64,000 nucleotides of DNA, taken from assembly GCF_022024235.1 (NCBI RefSeq), contig NZ_CP091799.1, positions 970,001 through 1,034,000 on the forward strand, read 5' to 3'. The stretch comes from Segatella baroniae B14. GTDB taxonomy: Bacteria; Bacteroidota; Bacteroidia; Bacteroidales; Bacteroidaceae. The translations under genes and the position numbers were made by a program. The notes under the pieces are model-generated. The model saw nothing but the letters and a program-made list of their open reading frames with translations, made no database searches and was not told where the DNA came from. Below, one piece after another: positions 34,414 to 43,227 of this stretch (position 1 is the stretch's first letter; the number at the start of each line of letters is the position of its first letter).

Positions 34414-35259
34414 ATGGAATACATAAAACTATACAATGGTGTTCAGATGCCGACACTAGGCTACGGCGTATTTTTGGTAAGCCCTGACGAGTGTGAACGC
34501 TGTGTGAGTGATGCGTTGAGTGTGGGCTATCGGTTGATTGATACGGCACAGGCCTACCAGAATGAAGAAGGCGTTGGCAATGCCTGGCGCAAGAGTGGTA
34601 TCAAGCGCGAAGATCTTTTCCTTGTGACAAAGGTATGGATATCCAATGCTGGTGAGGAAAAGGCAGCCAAGAGCATCGACGAGAGCCTGCGCAAGTTGCA
34701 GACGGAATACATCGACCTGCTGCTCATTCATCAGGCTTACGGTGACGTTTTCGGCACATGGCGGGCTATGGAGAAGGCTTATCGTGCAGGAAAGGTCCGC
34801 GCCATTGGCGTCAGCAACTTCCAGGCTGGCCGCTTCTTCGACTTTGCCCACTATGTGGACGTGAAGCCAATGGTGAACCAGTTGGAATGCAACACGCTCT
34901 CTCAACAGACTGGAATCGAGCCGATTCACGGCGAGTTTGGTACCAAGATGATGGCTTGGTATCCACTCGGTGGACAAGACACTGACAGCATCGTAAAGAG
35001 TGAATTACTGGCTTCTATCGGTGCCAAATACAACAAGACAGCTGCTCAGGTAGCCCTCCGATGGCTCACCCAGCGTGGCATCGTGGCTATTCCCAAGTCA
35101 AGCCATAAGGAGCGCATGGCGCAGAATATCGGCATCTTCGATTTCTCGCTGAGTGATGACGATATGGCTCAAATAGCCAAGATAAACCAGCACGATGCAG
35201 GCACAACACCTTTTGGCAACCCTCAGTTTGTGAAGAACCTCATCAAAAACTACGGATAA
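34414..35259 (+). CDS. Aldo/keto reductase
   Basis: The 281-residue enzyme shows the complete catalytic set: Asp and Tyr in LIDTAQAYQNEEGVG, Lys in FLVTKVW, His in LLIHQAYGD. The NADPH site is in AIPKSSHKERMAQN. The start at 34414 (MEYIKLYNGVQMPTLGYG) is the family's standard beginning; an in-frame ATG at 34378 would overlap the flavodoxin gene. It reduces aldehydes or ketones in the cytoplasm. Confidence 0.9.
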   Translation: MEYIKLYNGVQMPTLGYGVFLVSPDECERCVSDALSVGYRLIDTAQAYQNEEGVGNAWRKSGIKREDLFLVTKVWISNAGEEKAAKSIDESLRKLQTEYIDLLLIHQAYGDVFGTWRAMEKAYRAGKVRAIGVSNFQAGRFFDFAHYVDVKPMVNQLECNTLSQQTGIEPIHGEFGTKMMAWYPLGGQDTDSIVKSELLASIGAKYNKTAAQVALRWLTQRGIVAIPKSSHKERMAQNIGIFDFSLSDDDMAQIAKINQHDAGTTPFGNPQFVKNLIKNYG

Positions 35260-35564
35260 GACCATGAAACAAGTATCAGTATTAGTGGGTGCTGGCAGAT
35301 TACTCCATATAGCGGGCTACGAGTTCCAGCACCTGTTCTATCTGGGAAATAACGATGCTTTGTCGCTGTTCTGGTGTCATCAACAGGGCCTCGCTTGTGG
35401 ATGTATCGGGCATAGTCGTTGACGTGGTTAACTTTTAATATTTTCTCCATTTCAAGATCAAAATTACATATTTTTTACCGACATAAAAAAGAAGAATATG
35501 CAAAATCTGTAAAATAGGTTGATATATCAGTAAATCAGTAAGGCTATGAATAACGAAATCGCTG
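35260..35564. other. Interval of gene scraps between the reductase and the next promoter
   Basis: On the plus strand 35264-35422 opens as MKQVSVLVGAGRLLHIAGY, an oxidoreductase-like Gly-rich start that then loses sense. On the minus strand 35413-35300 reads MPDTSTSEALLMTPEQRQSI and ends QVLELVARYME, which looks like an authentic protein start or fragment. Neither is a complete gene. Confidence 0.4.
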
Positions 35565-35572
35565 TACTTTTG
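35565..35572 (+). promoter_or_regulatory. -7 box of the second redox operon
   Basis: TACTTTTG lies 30 bp upstream of the ATG at 35602. Confidence 0.5.
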
Positions 35573-35601
35573 CACCATCAAATCTAAAACAATAAAAAGA
35601 T

Positions 35602-35811
35602 ATGAGTAAAATAACATTAGGAACCTGGGCCTGGGGCGCAGGAGCACACTCTCCCGAGGTTATCCGCCTACTGCTCACCATCACCACGCCCGACCATCTG
35701 CTCTATGGCTCCGACTATCCCTACGTCGCTCCACAAATACTCACGCAGAGTCTTGTAAGGATGAAGAAGTATTTAAATGACAAAAAAGACCTCACACCTA
35801 TAAGATCATGA
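35602..35811 (+). pseudogene. Chimeric remnant: aldo/keto reductase start joined to amidohydrolase end
   Basis: The first residues, MSKITLGTWAWGAGA, are the usual beginning of an aldo/keto reductase. The following residues, DHLLYGSDYPYVAPQILTQS and onward, are the C-terminal metal-site region of a TIM-barrel amidohydrolase. A deletion has fused two neighbouring genes in frame, leaving 69 residues. Its stop overlaps the start of the monooxygenase gene, so translation of the operon is still coupled. Confidence 0.7.
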
Positions 35812-36203
35812 AACAATTTATAATAGCAATAGCAATGCTTATACTCCCAATCACAGCAGTAGCACAAGGAAACGAGATTATGATAGTCCGCCTGGCTGAA
35901 ATCGAAGTCTATCCGCAGTACCTCAAGGAATATCTCGAATTTGCCAACGAGGTGGATCGTCTAAGTGTGGAACGAGAGCCTGGTGTCGTCTGTCTGTTCC
36001 CGATGCAGAGTACCGAGGACTCATGCCTGATTCACATCCTGGAAATCTATGCCTCTGAGGAAGCCTATCAGAGCCATCTGAAGACCGACCACTTCCAAAA
36101 ATACAAGCAGGGAACACTCCACATGGTGAAAGACCTAAAACTGCCCACAATGAAGCCACTCGACCCGGAGACGATGAAACAGATATTCAAAAAACAAAGA
36201 TAA
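35808..36203 (+). CDS. Antibiotic-biosynthesis-monooxygenase (ABM) domain protein, exported
   Basis: The 131-residue protein has a signal peptide (MKQFIIAIAMLILPITAVAQ) and one dimeric alpha/beta-barrel ABM domain (IEVYPQYLKEYLEFANEVDR, EPGVVCLFPMQ, LEIYASEEAYQSHLKTDHF). Such domains oxidise aromatic or quinone compounds without cofactor or bind haem-like ligands. ATGA overlap with the preceding remnant and a 3-bp gap to the cupin-CMD gene mark an operon. Confidence 0.83.
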   Translation: MKQFIIAIAMLILPITAVAQGNEIMIVRLAEIEVYPQYLKEYLEFANEVDRLSVEREPGVVCLFPMQSTEDSCLIHILEIYASEEAYQSHLKTDHFQKYKQGTLHMVKDLKLPTMKPLDPETMKQIFKKQR

Positions 36204-36206
36204 TAT

Positions 36207-37391
36207 ATGAGGATTATCACAACCATCCTAGCACTGCTATTAGCAGTGGTTAACATAAATGCACAAGAAAAGATGAAAGAGAATGTGAATTTTAATGTAT
36301 GGCCGAAAGGCGAACTGAACACGGCTTACGCTAAGTATTTCATCGGTAACAGTTATCTGGCTCCGCTCGATGCCGACAATGGCGGACCCGTAAACGTCAC
36401 CTTCGAACCACGATGCCGCAACAACTGGCATATCCACCACAAGTCGGTGCAGGTTTTGGTCTGCGTAGCTGGTCACGGCTGGTATGTAGAAGAGGGAAAG
36501 GAGCCTGTAGCACTACACCCTGGCGTAGTTGTAGCCATACCTGCCGAAGCAAAACACTGGCACGGCGCTGCCAAGGACTCCTGGATGCAACACCTGACGT
36601 ATATGACGAAGGTGGAAGAAGGCGCTTCTAATGAATGGCTGGAGCCTGTCACCGATGCTGAATACGACAAGCTGCCCGCCAGCAGTGCGTTACTCAGTGT
36701 GAGTGATGCCGAATACATCGGGCGTTTTGAAGCCTTTGCATACAATGAGGTGGTGGAACAGGTGAAAAAACAGCTTGACGACCGTACACGCTATATCTGC
36801 TATATAGCAACACTCTTAGGCTGTCAGGGCATTGACAAATACCGCGAACTGCTTCCTGCGGCATTAGACAAGGGCGTGACACCAGTTGAAGTGAAAGAAA
36901 TTGTATATCAGGCTACGGCCTACTTGGGCATGGGACGCATCCACCCGTTCCTGACGGCTACCAATGAGATTCTGTCCGCTCGTGGCATCACTCTTCCCCT
37001 AGCTTCTCAGCAGACCACCACGATGGAAACCCGTCGTGAGGCTGGTACTCAGGCGCAAGTCAGTTGCTTCGGCGACGGGATGCTCGACTTTTGGAAGTCG
37101 GGGCCGGAGGATAGCCGACACATCAACAGATGGCTTGCTGATAACTGCTTTGGCGACTACTATACCCGCACGGGGCTTAATCTGAAGATGCGCGAGCTGA
37201 TAACGTTTTGCTTCCTTGCCGCTCAAGGCGGGTGCGAACCTCAGCTAAAGGGACATATTGCCGGCAACTACCACGTAGGCAACGACAAGGATATGCTCAT
37301 TGCCGTCATCTCCTCCAATCTTCCTTTCATCGGCTATCCTCGTACGCTTAATGCACTGAATTGCATCCGTAGCCTGGAGGCAGCCAAATAA
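36207..37391 (+). CDS. Cupin plus carboxymuconolactone decarboxylase (AhpD-like) fusion, exported
   Basis: The 394-residue protein has a signal peptide (residues 1-19), a cupin barrel with metal ligands in NNWHIHHKSVQVLVC and PAEAKHWHGA, and then two CMD-type helical segments (RTRYICYIATLLGCQG and LKMRELITFCFLAAQGG). The AhpD-type CxxC pair is not evident. The likely role is decarboxylation or peroxide/quinone detoxification in the periplasm. The combination is common beside flavin reductases and ABM proteins in Bacteroidales. Confidence 0.8.
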   Translation: MRIITTILALLLAVVNINAQEKMKENVNFNVWPKGELNTAYAKYFIGNSYLAPLDADNGGPVNVTFEPRCRNNWHIHHKSVQVLVCVAGHGWYVEEGKEPVALHPGVVVAIPAEAKHWHGAAKDSWMQHLTYMTKVEEGASNEWLEPVTDAEYDKLPASSALLSVSDAEYIGRFEAFAYNEVVEQVKKQLDDRTRYICYIATLLGCQGIDKYRELLPAALDKGVTPVEVKEIVYQATAYLGMGRIHPFLTATNEILSARGITLPLASQQTTTMETRREAGTQAQVSCFGDGMLDFWKSGPEDSRHINRWLADNCFGDYYTRTGLNLKMRELITFCFLAAQGGCEPQLKGHIAGNYHVGNDKDMLIAVISSNLPFIGYPRTLNALNCIRSLEAAK

Positions 37392-37465
37392 AAAATGATG
37401 AGCGAGGAACCCGTCAGGGTGGCAGCAAGCAAGAATAAATAAAAACTTTTAAAAAACAAAAAGCA

Positions 37466-38029
37466 ATGAAAAAGAATATCGGACAAAAACTGGCACTCTA
37501 TCCCACACCAGCCACAGTTGTAGGAACTATTGGAAAAGAGGGTGACGTAAACTGGCTGTTGGTGGCACATATCGGCATTGTCAGCCACTCGAAACTGCTG
37601 CTAAGTATACATTCGTCACACCACAGCGTGAAGGCCATCGAAGAACAGGATAAACTGTCCGTTAACATCATCGACGAGGCATTTCTGGCCGCTGCCGACT
37701 ACACTGGGACTGTGAGTGGAGCTAAGACTGACAAGTCGGCCATCTTCCCTTACAATCTGGGTGAGGCTGGCATGCCCATTATCGAACAATCTCCATTGGT
37801 GATGGAATGTGAGGTTATCGACACTTACGAAATTGATGGTTTCAAGAACTATATCTGCACTATCCTCAACACTTACGTCGAGGAAGACATGCTTGACGAG
37901 AAAAATAAACCCGACTATGCGAAACTAAAACCAGTACTCTTTGAGATGCCAACCTACAAATATCTACGTACTGGCGACATCATAGGCGATTGTGTGAAGA
38001 TGGGTAAAGCGTATGGAGCAACTTTGTAA
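37466..38029 (+). CDS. Flavin reductase family protein (FMN-binding split barrel)
   Basis: The 187-residue protein begins LYPTPATVVGT and continues with the LLVAHIGIVSHSKLLLSIHSSHHS strand set of the flavin reductase-like split barrel. The EQSPLVMECEVI strand follows. It is cytoplasmic and uses NAD(P)H to reduce FMN or transfers electrons within this operon. It lies 74 bp after the cupin-CMD gene and 12 bp before the second flavodoxin. Confidence 0.83.
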   Translation: MKKNIGQKLALYPTPATVVGTIGKEGDVNWLLVAHIGIVSHSKLLLSIHSSHHSVKAIEEQDKLSVNIIDEAFLAAADYTGTVSGAKTDKSAIFPYNLGEAGMPIIEQSPLVMECEVIDTYEIDGFKNYICTILNTYVEEDMLDEKNKPDYAKLKPVLFEMPTYKYLRTGDIIGDCVKMGKAYGATL

Positions 38030-38041
38030 TAAAGCATTATT

Positions 38042-38599
38042 ATGAAAAAGTTAGTTTTGATACTTACGGCACTGATGACAATAAGTCTAAGTGCCTGCTC
38101 ACAAAAGAAAACGAATCAGAATATGAAACAGAAAGTATTGGTTGCCTATTTCTCAGCATCGGGCACAACCAAAGGCGTTGCCCAGCAACTGGCAGAGGTA
38201 GCAGGTGCCGACCTACATGAGATTAAACCTGAACAGCCCTACACGGATGCAGATCTCGATTGGCGTAACAAGCAGAGCCGTAGTAGCGTGGAGATGCAAG
38301 ACAGGAAATCGCGTCCTGCCATCACTTCAAAACTTCAGAATATGAAGGACTATGATGTTGTCTATGTAGGTTTTCCTATCTGGTGGTACACCTGCCCAAC
38401 GATTATCAATACCTTTATGGAGGCATACAACTTTCAGGGCAAGATCGTCATCCCCTTCGCTACCTCTGGCGGTAGCAGCATCAAGAAAGCATGCGAAGAC
38501 CTAAAAGCTACTTATCCTAACATTAACTGGAAAGAAGGCAAATTAATGAACCACTCAACGAAAGATGACTTAAAAAAGTGGGTGGAGAATAACAAGTAG
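38042..38599 (+). CDS. Flavodoxin-like lipoprotein, second copy
   Basis: The 185 residues have a lipoprotein signal ([11 protein letters not shown]) and flavodoxin loops [27 protein letters not shown] and [10 protein letters not shown]. It is related to, but well diverged from, 33797-34402. It ends the redox operon, and a hairpin follows at 38644-38674. Confidence 0.86.
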   Translation: MKKLVLILTALMTISLSACSQKKTNQNMKQKVLVAYFSASGTTKGVAQQLAEVAGADLHEIKPEQPYTDADLDWRNKQSRSSVEMQDRKSRPAITSKLQNMKDYDVVYVGFPIWWYTCPTIINTFMEAYNFQGKIVIPFATSGGSSIKKACEDLKATYPNINWKEGKLMNHSTKDDLKKWVENNK

Positions 38600-38643
38600 C
38601 AACTTTTATCATAGATAGGTGTAAGTTTATAAAGACACCAGGT

Positions 38644-38674
38644 ATGGCAGCAAAGGGTTCCCTATTGCTGCCAT
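38644..38674 (+). terminator. Hairpin after the redox operon
   Basis: ATGGCAGCAA (38644-38653) pairs perfectly with TTGCTGCCAT (38665-38674), with a further AGGG/CCCT pairing inside. The T content after it is modest, so a terminator role is likely but not certain. Confidence 0.55.
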
Positions 38675-38698
38675 TATTCTTAATCTAACATACCTTCA

Positions 38699-38867
38699 CT
38701 ATTATGTCTATTCGCCTTATTTGACGATGGAAATGTATCAACAAGAAAGTGCTTATGATGCAGAAATGTTCTTGGATAAAGACATTTCCATGTTTCAGAA
38801 AGTACTAGGTGCGGATGCGGCGATGTTCACCATCATCAGATGGTGTTTACTCGTTCTCTGCGCCTTA
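38699..38867 (+). repeat. Internally deleted duplicate of the GNA1162-like gene 3' region
   Basis: 38699-38838 is identical to 62319-62458 (140 bp), and 38839-38867 is identical to 62851-62879 (29 bp). The 392 bp between these parts are absent. It encodes only scraps of the lipoprotein (MEMYQQESAYDAEMF and onward). Identity without a mismatch means a recent event. The two copies bracket the defence island and the envelope operon. Confidence 0.93.
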
Positions 38868-39020
38868 ATAGACGAAGGAGTAATTGATATTGAAGCAAGA
38901 GTCAGAAACCTTGACCGTGGTTATTATCAGGGACTTGCTTGGTGTTGTAAATTCAGTTAAAAACAGCTATCACACATTTCTTTTTTCGCATAAAAATGAA
39001 TGAATTACAAGAATAATTAG

Positions 39021-39028
39021 TAACTTTG
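39021..39028 (+). promoter_or_regulatory. -7 box of the XRE gene
   Basis: TAACTTTG lies 44 bp upstream of the ATG at 39072. Confidence 0.5.
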
Positions 39029-39071
39029 CAACTGATAACATATTAGCAACAAGTATAAGTTTAAATGATTT

Positions 39072-39407
39072 ATGGATAATATATTATCACTATTAAACAA
39101 CTACACACTTGACAATGCAGACGACATCGCCAAGGCTTTGGCAGATGACTTCCGTAAACGTCGTATCGAGAAGAATCTGACACGTGAACAGGTGGCAGAG
39201 AAGTCTGGGGTGGCGTTAAGTAACATCATCAGATTTGAGCAGAAAGGGCTCATTTCCCTTAAGAACCTTATCTGCCTCGCAATGTCTATGGACTATACAT
39301 CAGAAGTAAAAAGCATCTTTGCTGAGCCGAAGTATTCCACCATGGAAGAGCTGACTCAAATCCGTAAAAACAAAGGTAAGACCAGAGCCTACAAGACTCA
39401 AAAATAA
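39072..39407 (+). CDS. XRE-family regulator, orphan HipB-like
   Basis: The 111-residue protein has a helix-turn-helix in the middle (LTREQVAEKSGVALSNIIRF, near residues 37-57) and a C-terminal tail similar to regulators paired with HipA kinases. No complete HipA follows. The next 150 bp hold MNKIDRLLS and an out-of-frame scrap (LIDGNDSFGLTATGRDPDSQ), which suggests that a partner gene has been deleted. Confidence 0.72.
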   Translation: MDNILSLLNNYTLDNADDIAKALADDFRKRRIEKNLTREQVAEKSGVALSNIIRFEQKGLISLKNLICLAMSMDYTSEVKSIFAEPKYSTMEELTQIRKNKGKTRAYKTQK

Positions 39408-39568
39408 AATACAGGAATCATGAATAAGATAGACAGGTTACTTTCTGATTGATGGCAATGATAGCTTTGGGCTGACGGCCACTGGCAGAGATCCCGACAG
39501 TCAGTAATGACTGCATTGTTATGGATTCATCCGGCATAATCCTGGAAATGATAAAAGCGAATTTTCGC

Positions 39569-40150
39569 CTACCTATTCAAGCCACCCATAGGAATAGAAA
39601 TGATAAATACCCTATGACTTTTGTTTTTCTCTTCCATCTCCTTTTCATATTCAATTTTCTTCCTGGATTGGTATAAAGTATTGCAAATTTTATCTAAATC
39701 AGAATCTGGATGGAATTTTGCAATCCTAGCTCTATTTTCAGCTATTAATTGTTCTTTGGTTTTATAGGCACGTCTTTCATCCTCCTCTTCTAAGGATGTT
39801 TTCTTCTTCCTGGCCGTTTTCGTACTGGTTGTTTTCTTTCTAGCCTTTTTCTTTCTGATTATTTTCGTACTAGTTGTTATTTTCTTTTCTTCTTTAACTG
39901 CTAGATTAGAGGTGGACTCACAACAAATAACTTCTTCTGTAGAGTTAACTGATTGCCGATATTTATCAAGTTTCAATTCATAATACAGCTGAAGCTTTAC
40001 CTTCTGTATAGATACTCTAATATAAAAGTCTAATTTCTTGTCAATAGGTGTGTTATATACAGACAACTCATTAAACAATTGATCTATTTCCTCTTTTGTT
40101 CGTAAATGGAAAGTAGAACTGTTACTTTCTAGGTATTGTAATAATTTCAT
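39569..40150 (-). CDS. Lysine-rich uncharacterised protein
   Basis: The 193 residues have a folded N-terminal helical part, a highly basic middle (IIRKKKARKKTTSTKTARKK, about residues 97-116) and a C-terminal helical part. The basic region resembles nucleic-acid-binding linkers. No family is recognised. It is downstream of 40185-40421 and may share the conserved promoter at 40466-40501. Confidence 0.5.
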   Translation of the reverse strand: MKLLQYLESNSSTFHLRTKEEIDQLFNELSVYNTPIDKKLDFYIRVSIQKVKLQLYYELKLDKYRQSVNSTEEVICCESTSNLAVKEEKKITTSTKIIRKKKARKKTTSTKTARKKKTSLEEEDERRAYKTKEQLIAENRARIAKFHPDSDLDKICNTLYQSRKKIEYEKEMEEKNKSHRVFIISIPMGGLNR

Positions 40151-40184
40151 GTTTTTATTAGGTTTATATTTTATTTTACGTTAG

Positions 40185-40421
40185 TTAAAAGCTTTCAACT
40201 GGCATACTACAGATTGGCCATTGTATTATGGCTATCAGTACTTTCCAGAAACATTTGGATATTGCTTCAAAAACGAATAATTCGTTATGATTCAGCACGT
40301 TTACTTTGGATGGAGATATACGATCAGGTAAAGTGCCTGTATTTCCACCTTTCATCCAATACTTATCTTCTGACGTATAATAGTTTTCTTCCATTAATTC
40401 CTCTTTTGTCAAATGCTTCAT
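40185..40421 (-). CDS. Small uncharacterised protein behind the conserved promoter
   Basis: The 78 residues begin MKHLTKEELMEENYYTSED and look natural for about 55 residues. The last part (CFWKVLIAIIQWPICS) is different in character and may be out of its original frame. The start is about 45 bp downstream of a -7 box with the shared 18-bp element, which makes expression likely. Confidence 0.45.
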   Translation of the reverse strand: MKHLTKEELMEENYYTSEDKYWMKGGNTGTLPDRISPSKVNVLNHNELFVFEAISKCFWKVLIAIIQWPICSMPVESF

Positions 40422-40465
40422 ACATTAAGCGTAATTTAGATGTGGCACTTTTTGAATTTCATCGG

Positions 40466-40501
40466 CAAAGATAGAATGCATCTGTGCAGTCAATCTTCAC
40501 T
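40466..40501 (-). promoter_or_regulatory. Conserved 18-bp element plus -7 box, copy 4
   Basis: On the minus strand AGTGAAGATTGACTGCAC (40501-40484) is followed after exactly 10 bp by TATCTTTG (40473-40466). The downstream half GACTGCAC is kept and the upstream half has GTGAAG for GTGCAG, as in the 58219 copy. Confidence 0.72.
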
Positions 40502-40683
40502 GAAGAGGAAAAATATTGAACGTTACAATATTATCCGTTCTCTTGCAACCATCTGATTATTATTATTGTCTATGTTGCAATAGATATTATTTTTCACCTA
40601 AAAAATGGCAAGTTCGCCATTTTTTCTGTCAATATTGCAAGAAAAATACGAACACAAATTGACCTTAATACAAAAAATATTAC

Positions 40684-40691
40684 TATATTTG
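40684..40691 (+). promoter_or_regulatory. -7 box at the head of the defence island
   Basis: TATATTTG lies about 20-25 bp upstream of the start of the XRE gene at 40710/40716. Confidence 0.5.
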
Positions 40692-40709
40692 CAGTTGATA
40701 ACAAATTAA

Positions 40710-40949
40710 ATGACTATGGGAAATAAGCCACTTAATCGAATCAAAGTAATGATGGCTGAGCGAATGATTTCCAATAAGGAACTAGCAAAATCGCTTGGCA
40801 AGGATCCGACGACTGTCTCCAAGTGGGTAACAAACACCTCACAGCCTACTTTGGAAAATCTTATAGAAATAGCCAAGGTACTGAAGTGTGATATCGGAGA
40901 CTTAGTTAGAATGGATGAATCAAGTAATATTAAAATACAAAAAGAATAA
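40710..40949 (+). CDS. XRE-family regulator of the defence island
   Basis: The 79-residue protein is one helix-turn-helix domain (SNKELAKSLGKDPTTVSKWV). ATG codons at 40710 and 40716 are both usable; the second gives a start matching the paralogue at 29983-30183, with which it shares LNR-K-V, TVSKW and QP-LENL-E-AK. It precedes the WYL gene by 20 bp and may repress the following genes. Confidence 0.82.
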   Translation: MTMGNKPLNRIKVMMAERMISNKELAKSLGKDPTTVSKWVTNTSQPTLENLIEIAKVLKCDIGDLVRMDESSNIKIQKE

Positions 40950-40969
40950 CCTCAAGAAAATGTTCCTCT

Positions 40970-42001
40970 ATGTCAACAAATAAAAACGCCCTTTTGCGTT
41001 ATCAGATTCTCGACCGTTGCTTTAGCGACTTCAAACGCAAATATGAGATACAGGATCTCGTAGATGCAGTCAATGAAGTCCTTTATGACATGTACGGTTC
41101 TGAAGTCAGCGTCCGTCAGATACGTGATGACATCAAGTATATGCGCGACCGCGTAACTTATAATGCACCTATCGAGGCTGTGCCTTACGATGGTAAGAAG
41201 TGCTATTATCGTTATGAAGACAAAAATTTTTCTATCTTCAATAATGAGCTTTCAACGGAGGAAGTAACCACTTTGCGTTCAACAATTGAGATGCTTGCAC
41301 GTTTCCGCGATGGTTCGAGAAATGCATGGCTGGAGGAAGTGATATCGAACCTCGAATTTCGTTTTGGCATCAAGACTAATCGGGAGCATATCGTATCTTT
41401 CGAACAAAATGAGCAGTTGAGAGGCCTGAATTTCCTTGGCGAGCTGATAGATTCTGCCATACATCATCAACCTCTTCGGATTCTGTACCGTTCCTATTAC
41501 GGTGTGGAACATAATACCATAGTTCATCCCTATCATCTCAAGCAGTTTAACAACCGTTGGTTTCTTCTTGGGCTAGAAGAAACAGATAAAGGAACTCGAC
41601 TTTCTAATAAAGCCCTCGACCGCATCATTAAATTCTCCCGTGCCAATGTATCTTTTATTCCAAACACGGAAATCAATTTTGCAGCTTATTTCAAGGATAT
41701 TGTTGGCGTAACAGTTCCCAAAGAGCATCCAATAGCTGAAAAAGTTATATTGAAATTTGACAAAGCTCGTTTTCCTTACATTGTTTCTAAACCAATTCAT
41801 CCATCCCAGGAAGTCATTGATGAAGAAAAGCAGATTCTTCAGATAACAGTACGCCCAAACAAGGAACTTGAATCACTCCTCTTTTCATATGGACCACAGG
41901 TCGAAGTGCTTGAACCACAATGGTTAAGAGAGCAGATTGAAGAAAAAATATCAGAAACATTAAAAATTTATTTATCTGGGAAGAATGACTGCACTGAATG
42001 A
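40970..42001 (+). CDS. WYL-domain transcriptional regulator
   Basis: The 343-residue protein has an N-terminal winged helix (RYQILDRCFSDFKRKYEIQD, then VSVRQIRDDIKYM), a WYL beta-barrel (about residues 150-260, with HPYHLKQFNNRWFLLG) and a C-terminal WCX-like extension. WYL regulators bind nucleotides or DNA ends and commonly control phage-defence operons. It lies directly before the methyltransferase/helicase genes on the same strand. Confidence 0.87.
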   Translation: MSTNKNALLRYQILDRCFSDFKRKYEIQDLVDAVNEVLYDMYGSEVSVRQIRDDIKYMRDRVTYNAPIEAVPYDGKKCYYRYEDKNFSIFNNELSTEEVTTLRSTIEMLARFRDGSRNAWLEEVISNLEFRFGIKTNREHIVSFEQNEQLRGLNFLGELIDSAIHHQPLRILYRSYYGVEHNTIVHPYHLKQFNNRWFLLGLEETDKGTRLSNKALDRIIKFSRANVSFIPNTEINFAAYFKDIVGVTVPKEHPIAEKVILKFDKARFPYIVSKPIHPSQEVIDEEKQILQITVRPNKELESLLFSYGPQVEVLEPQWLREQIEEKISETLKIYLSGKNDCTE

Positions 42002-42031
42002 CAGTACATTTGCACCCGTAACTTAGATAAA

Positions 42032-43192
42032 ATGGCTAAAGACAACAAAAAATATCGCATATTTGAGCACATTAGCGATGTAGATATTTCAGAACAAGAC
42101 ATCTGGGATTACGAGCCCGATGTGCTCAAAAAATTGCTGATAGACCATACGATGTCTGCCCATGCGCGTAAAGAAGATAATGATAGTACGAAAGTCGTAA
42201 ATATTTTCTGGGCTACCAGCGATTACGAAGCCCAAAGGGAAAATGATGAAGACAAAATCGGCTTTCGTTATGATGACCAAATATTACCCGAAAACATTAT
42301 TGGGCAGAATGGTCGAATCATTATGCCTCGTGTTTTTAAAGATAAACGTCTTCAGACTGATCGCACCAAAGATAAGGCAGAAGTGTTTACTCCATCATGG
42401 GTATGTAATGCGCAAAATAATCTTATAGATGAAGCATGGTTTGGTCGCAAGGATGTTTTCAATCATGAAATCATCAACGCCGACGGCACACATTCATGGG
42501 TTGCTACAGATGGGAAAATAGAATTTCCTGAAGGTGACAAGCAAAAGACTTGGAAAAAGTATGTAACAGAGAATCGCATGGAAATAACTTGTGGTGAAGC
42601 TCCTTACTTAGCAAGTCGTTATGATACCACTACAGGAGAATCTATTCCTCTACATAACCGTATAGGGTTACTTGACCGCAAACTTCGTGTTGTAAGTGAA
42701 AACACGGAAACGTCTAGCGAGTGGCTTCAATGGGCACGTAAGGCATGTATGCACACATACGGCTACGAATGGCAGGGTGACAATCTCCTGTTGGCTCGTG
42801 AAGCTTTACTATATACTTTTATTGAGCATTATAAGGCAAAGTTTCCCAATGAAGAATTAAAGAGGTCTTCAGTCATAGGTATTGCAAGAATCATTTCATG
42901 GAATATCTGGCAAATGGACGGTATTAAAATGGTTGTGCCTGACTCTTGCGACAAGCAATACGAAACCGGCCTCTTTGGTGAGATAAAGAAGCGAGAATGT
43001 AAAGGTTGCAAAGATGGTACAATCACAGGTCATATAGGAGTTCACTGCCTCATTCGAGACTGGAGCAAGACCAAGAAACCTAAAGATTATCAGTTTAAGC
43101 CTGGTGAAGATCCCAAATCTCACCCTTGGCAGAAATTGAGATTTCAGTCTTTACTTCTGAGTCAAAATAGGACTGATGGTGAAGAAGAATAA
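42032..43192 (+). CDS. Split DNA methyltransferase/restriction subunit, N-terminal partner
   Basis: The 386-residue protein has AEVFTPSWVCNAQNNLID (near residue 112), an FTPxW segment typical of adenine N6-methyltransferases just before the AdoMet site, then GEAPYLASRYD and DNLLLAREALLYTF. The NPPY catalytic motif is missing here and appears in the next gene. The pair therefore looks like one methyltransferase split over two polypeptides. No separate specificity subunit is visible. This arrangement is common in Bacteroides and labelled restriction endonuclease subunit M. Gap to the next gene is 35 bp. Confidence 0.7.
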   Translation: MAKDNKKYRIFEHISDVDISEQDIWDYEPDVLKKLLIDHTMSAHARKEDNDSTKVVNIFWATSDYEAQRENDEDKIGFRYDDQILPENIIGQNGRIIMPRVFKDKRLQTDRTKDKAEVFTPSWVCNAQNNLIDEAWFGRKDVFNHEIINADGTHSWVATDGKIEFPEGDKQKTWKKYVTENRMEITCGEAPYLASRYDTTTGESIPLHNRIGLLDRKLRVVSENTETSSEWLQWARKACMHTYGYEWQGDNLLLAREALLYTFIEHYKAKFPNEELKRSSVIGIARIISWNIWQMDGIKMVVPDSCDKQYETGLFGEIKKRECKGCKDGTITGHIGVHCLIRDWSKTKKPKDYQFKPGEDPKSHPWQKLRFQSLLLSQNRTDGEEE

Positions 43193-43227
43193 GAATCTGA
43201 GATAAACTATTTCCACACAATATAAAC

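Noticed and set aside
38721..38960. A 79-codon frame that could be called a small gene
   Set aside because: Its first half is an exact internal piece of the GNA1162 gene and its second half comes from the duplicated downstream hairpin and unrelated DNA. It is a duplication product.
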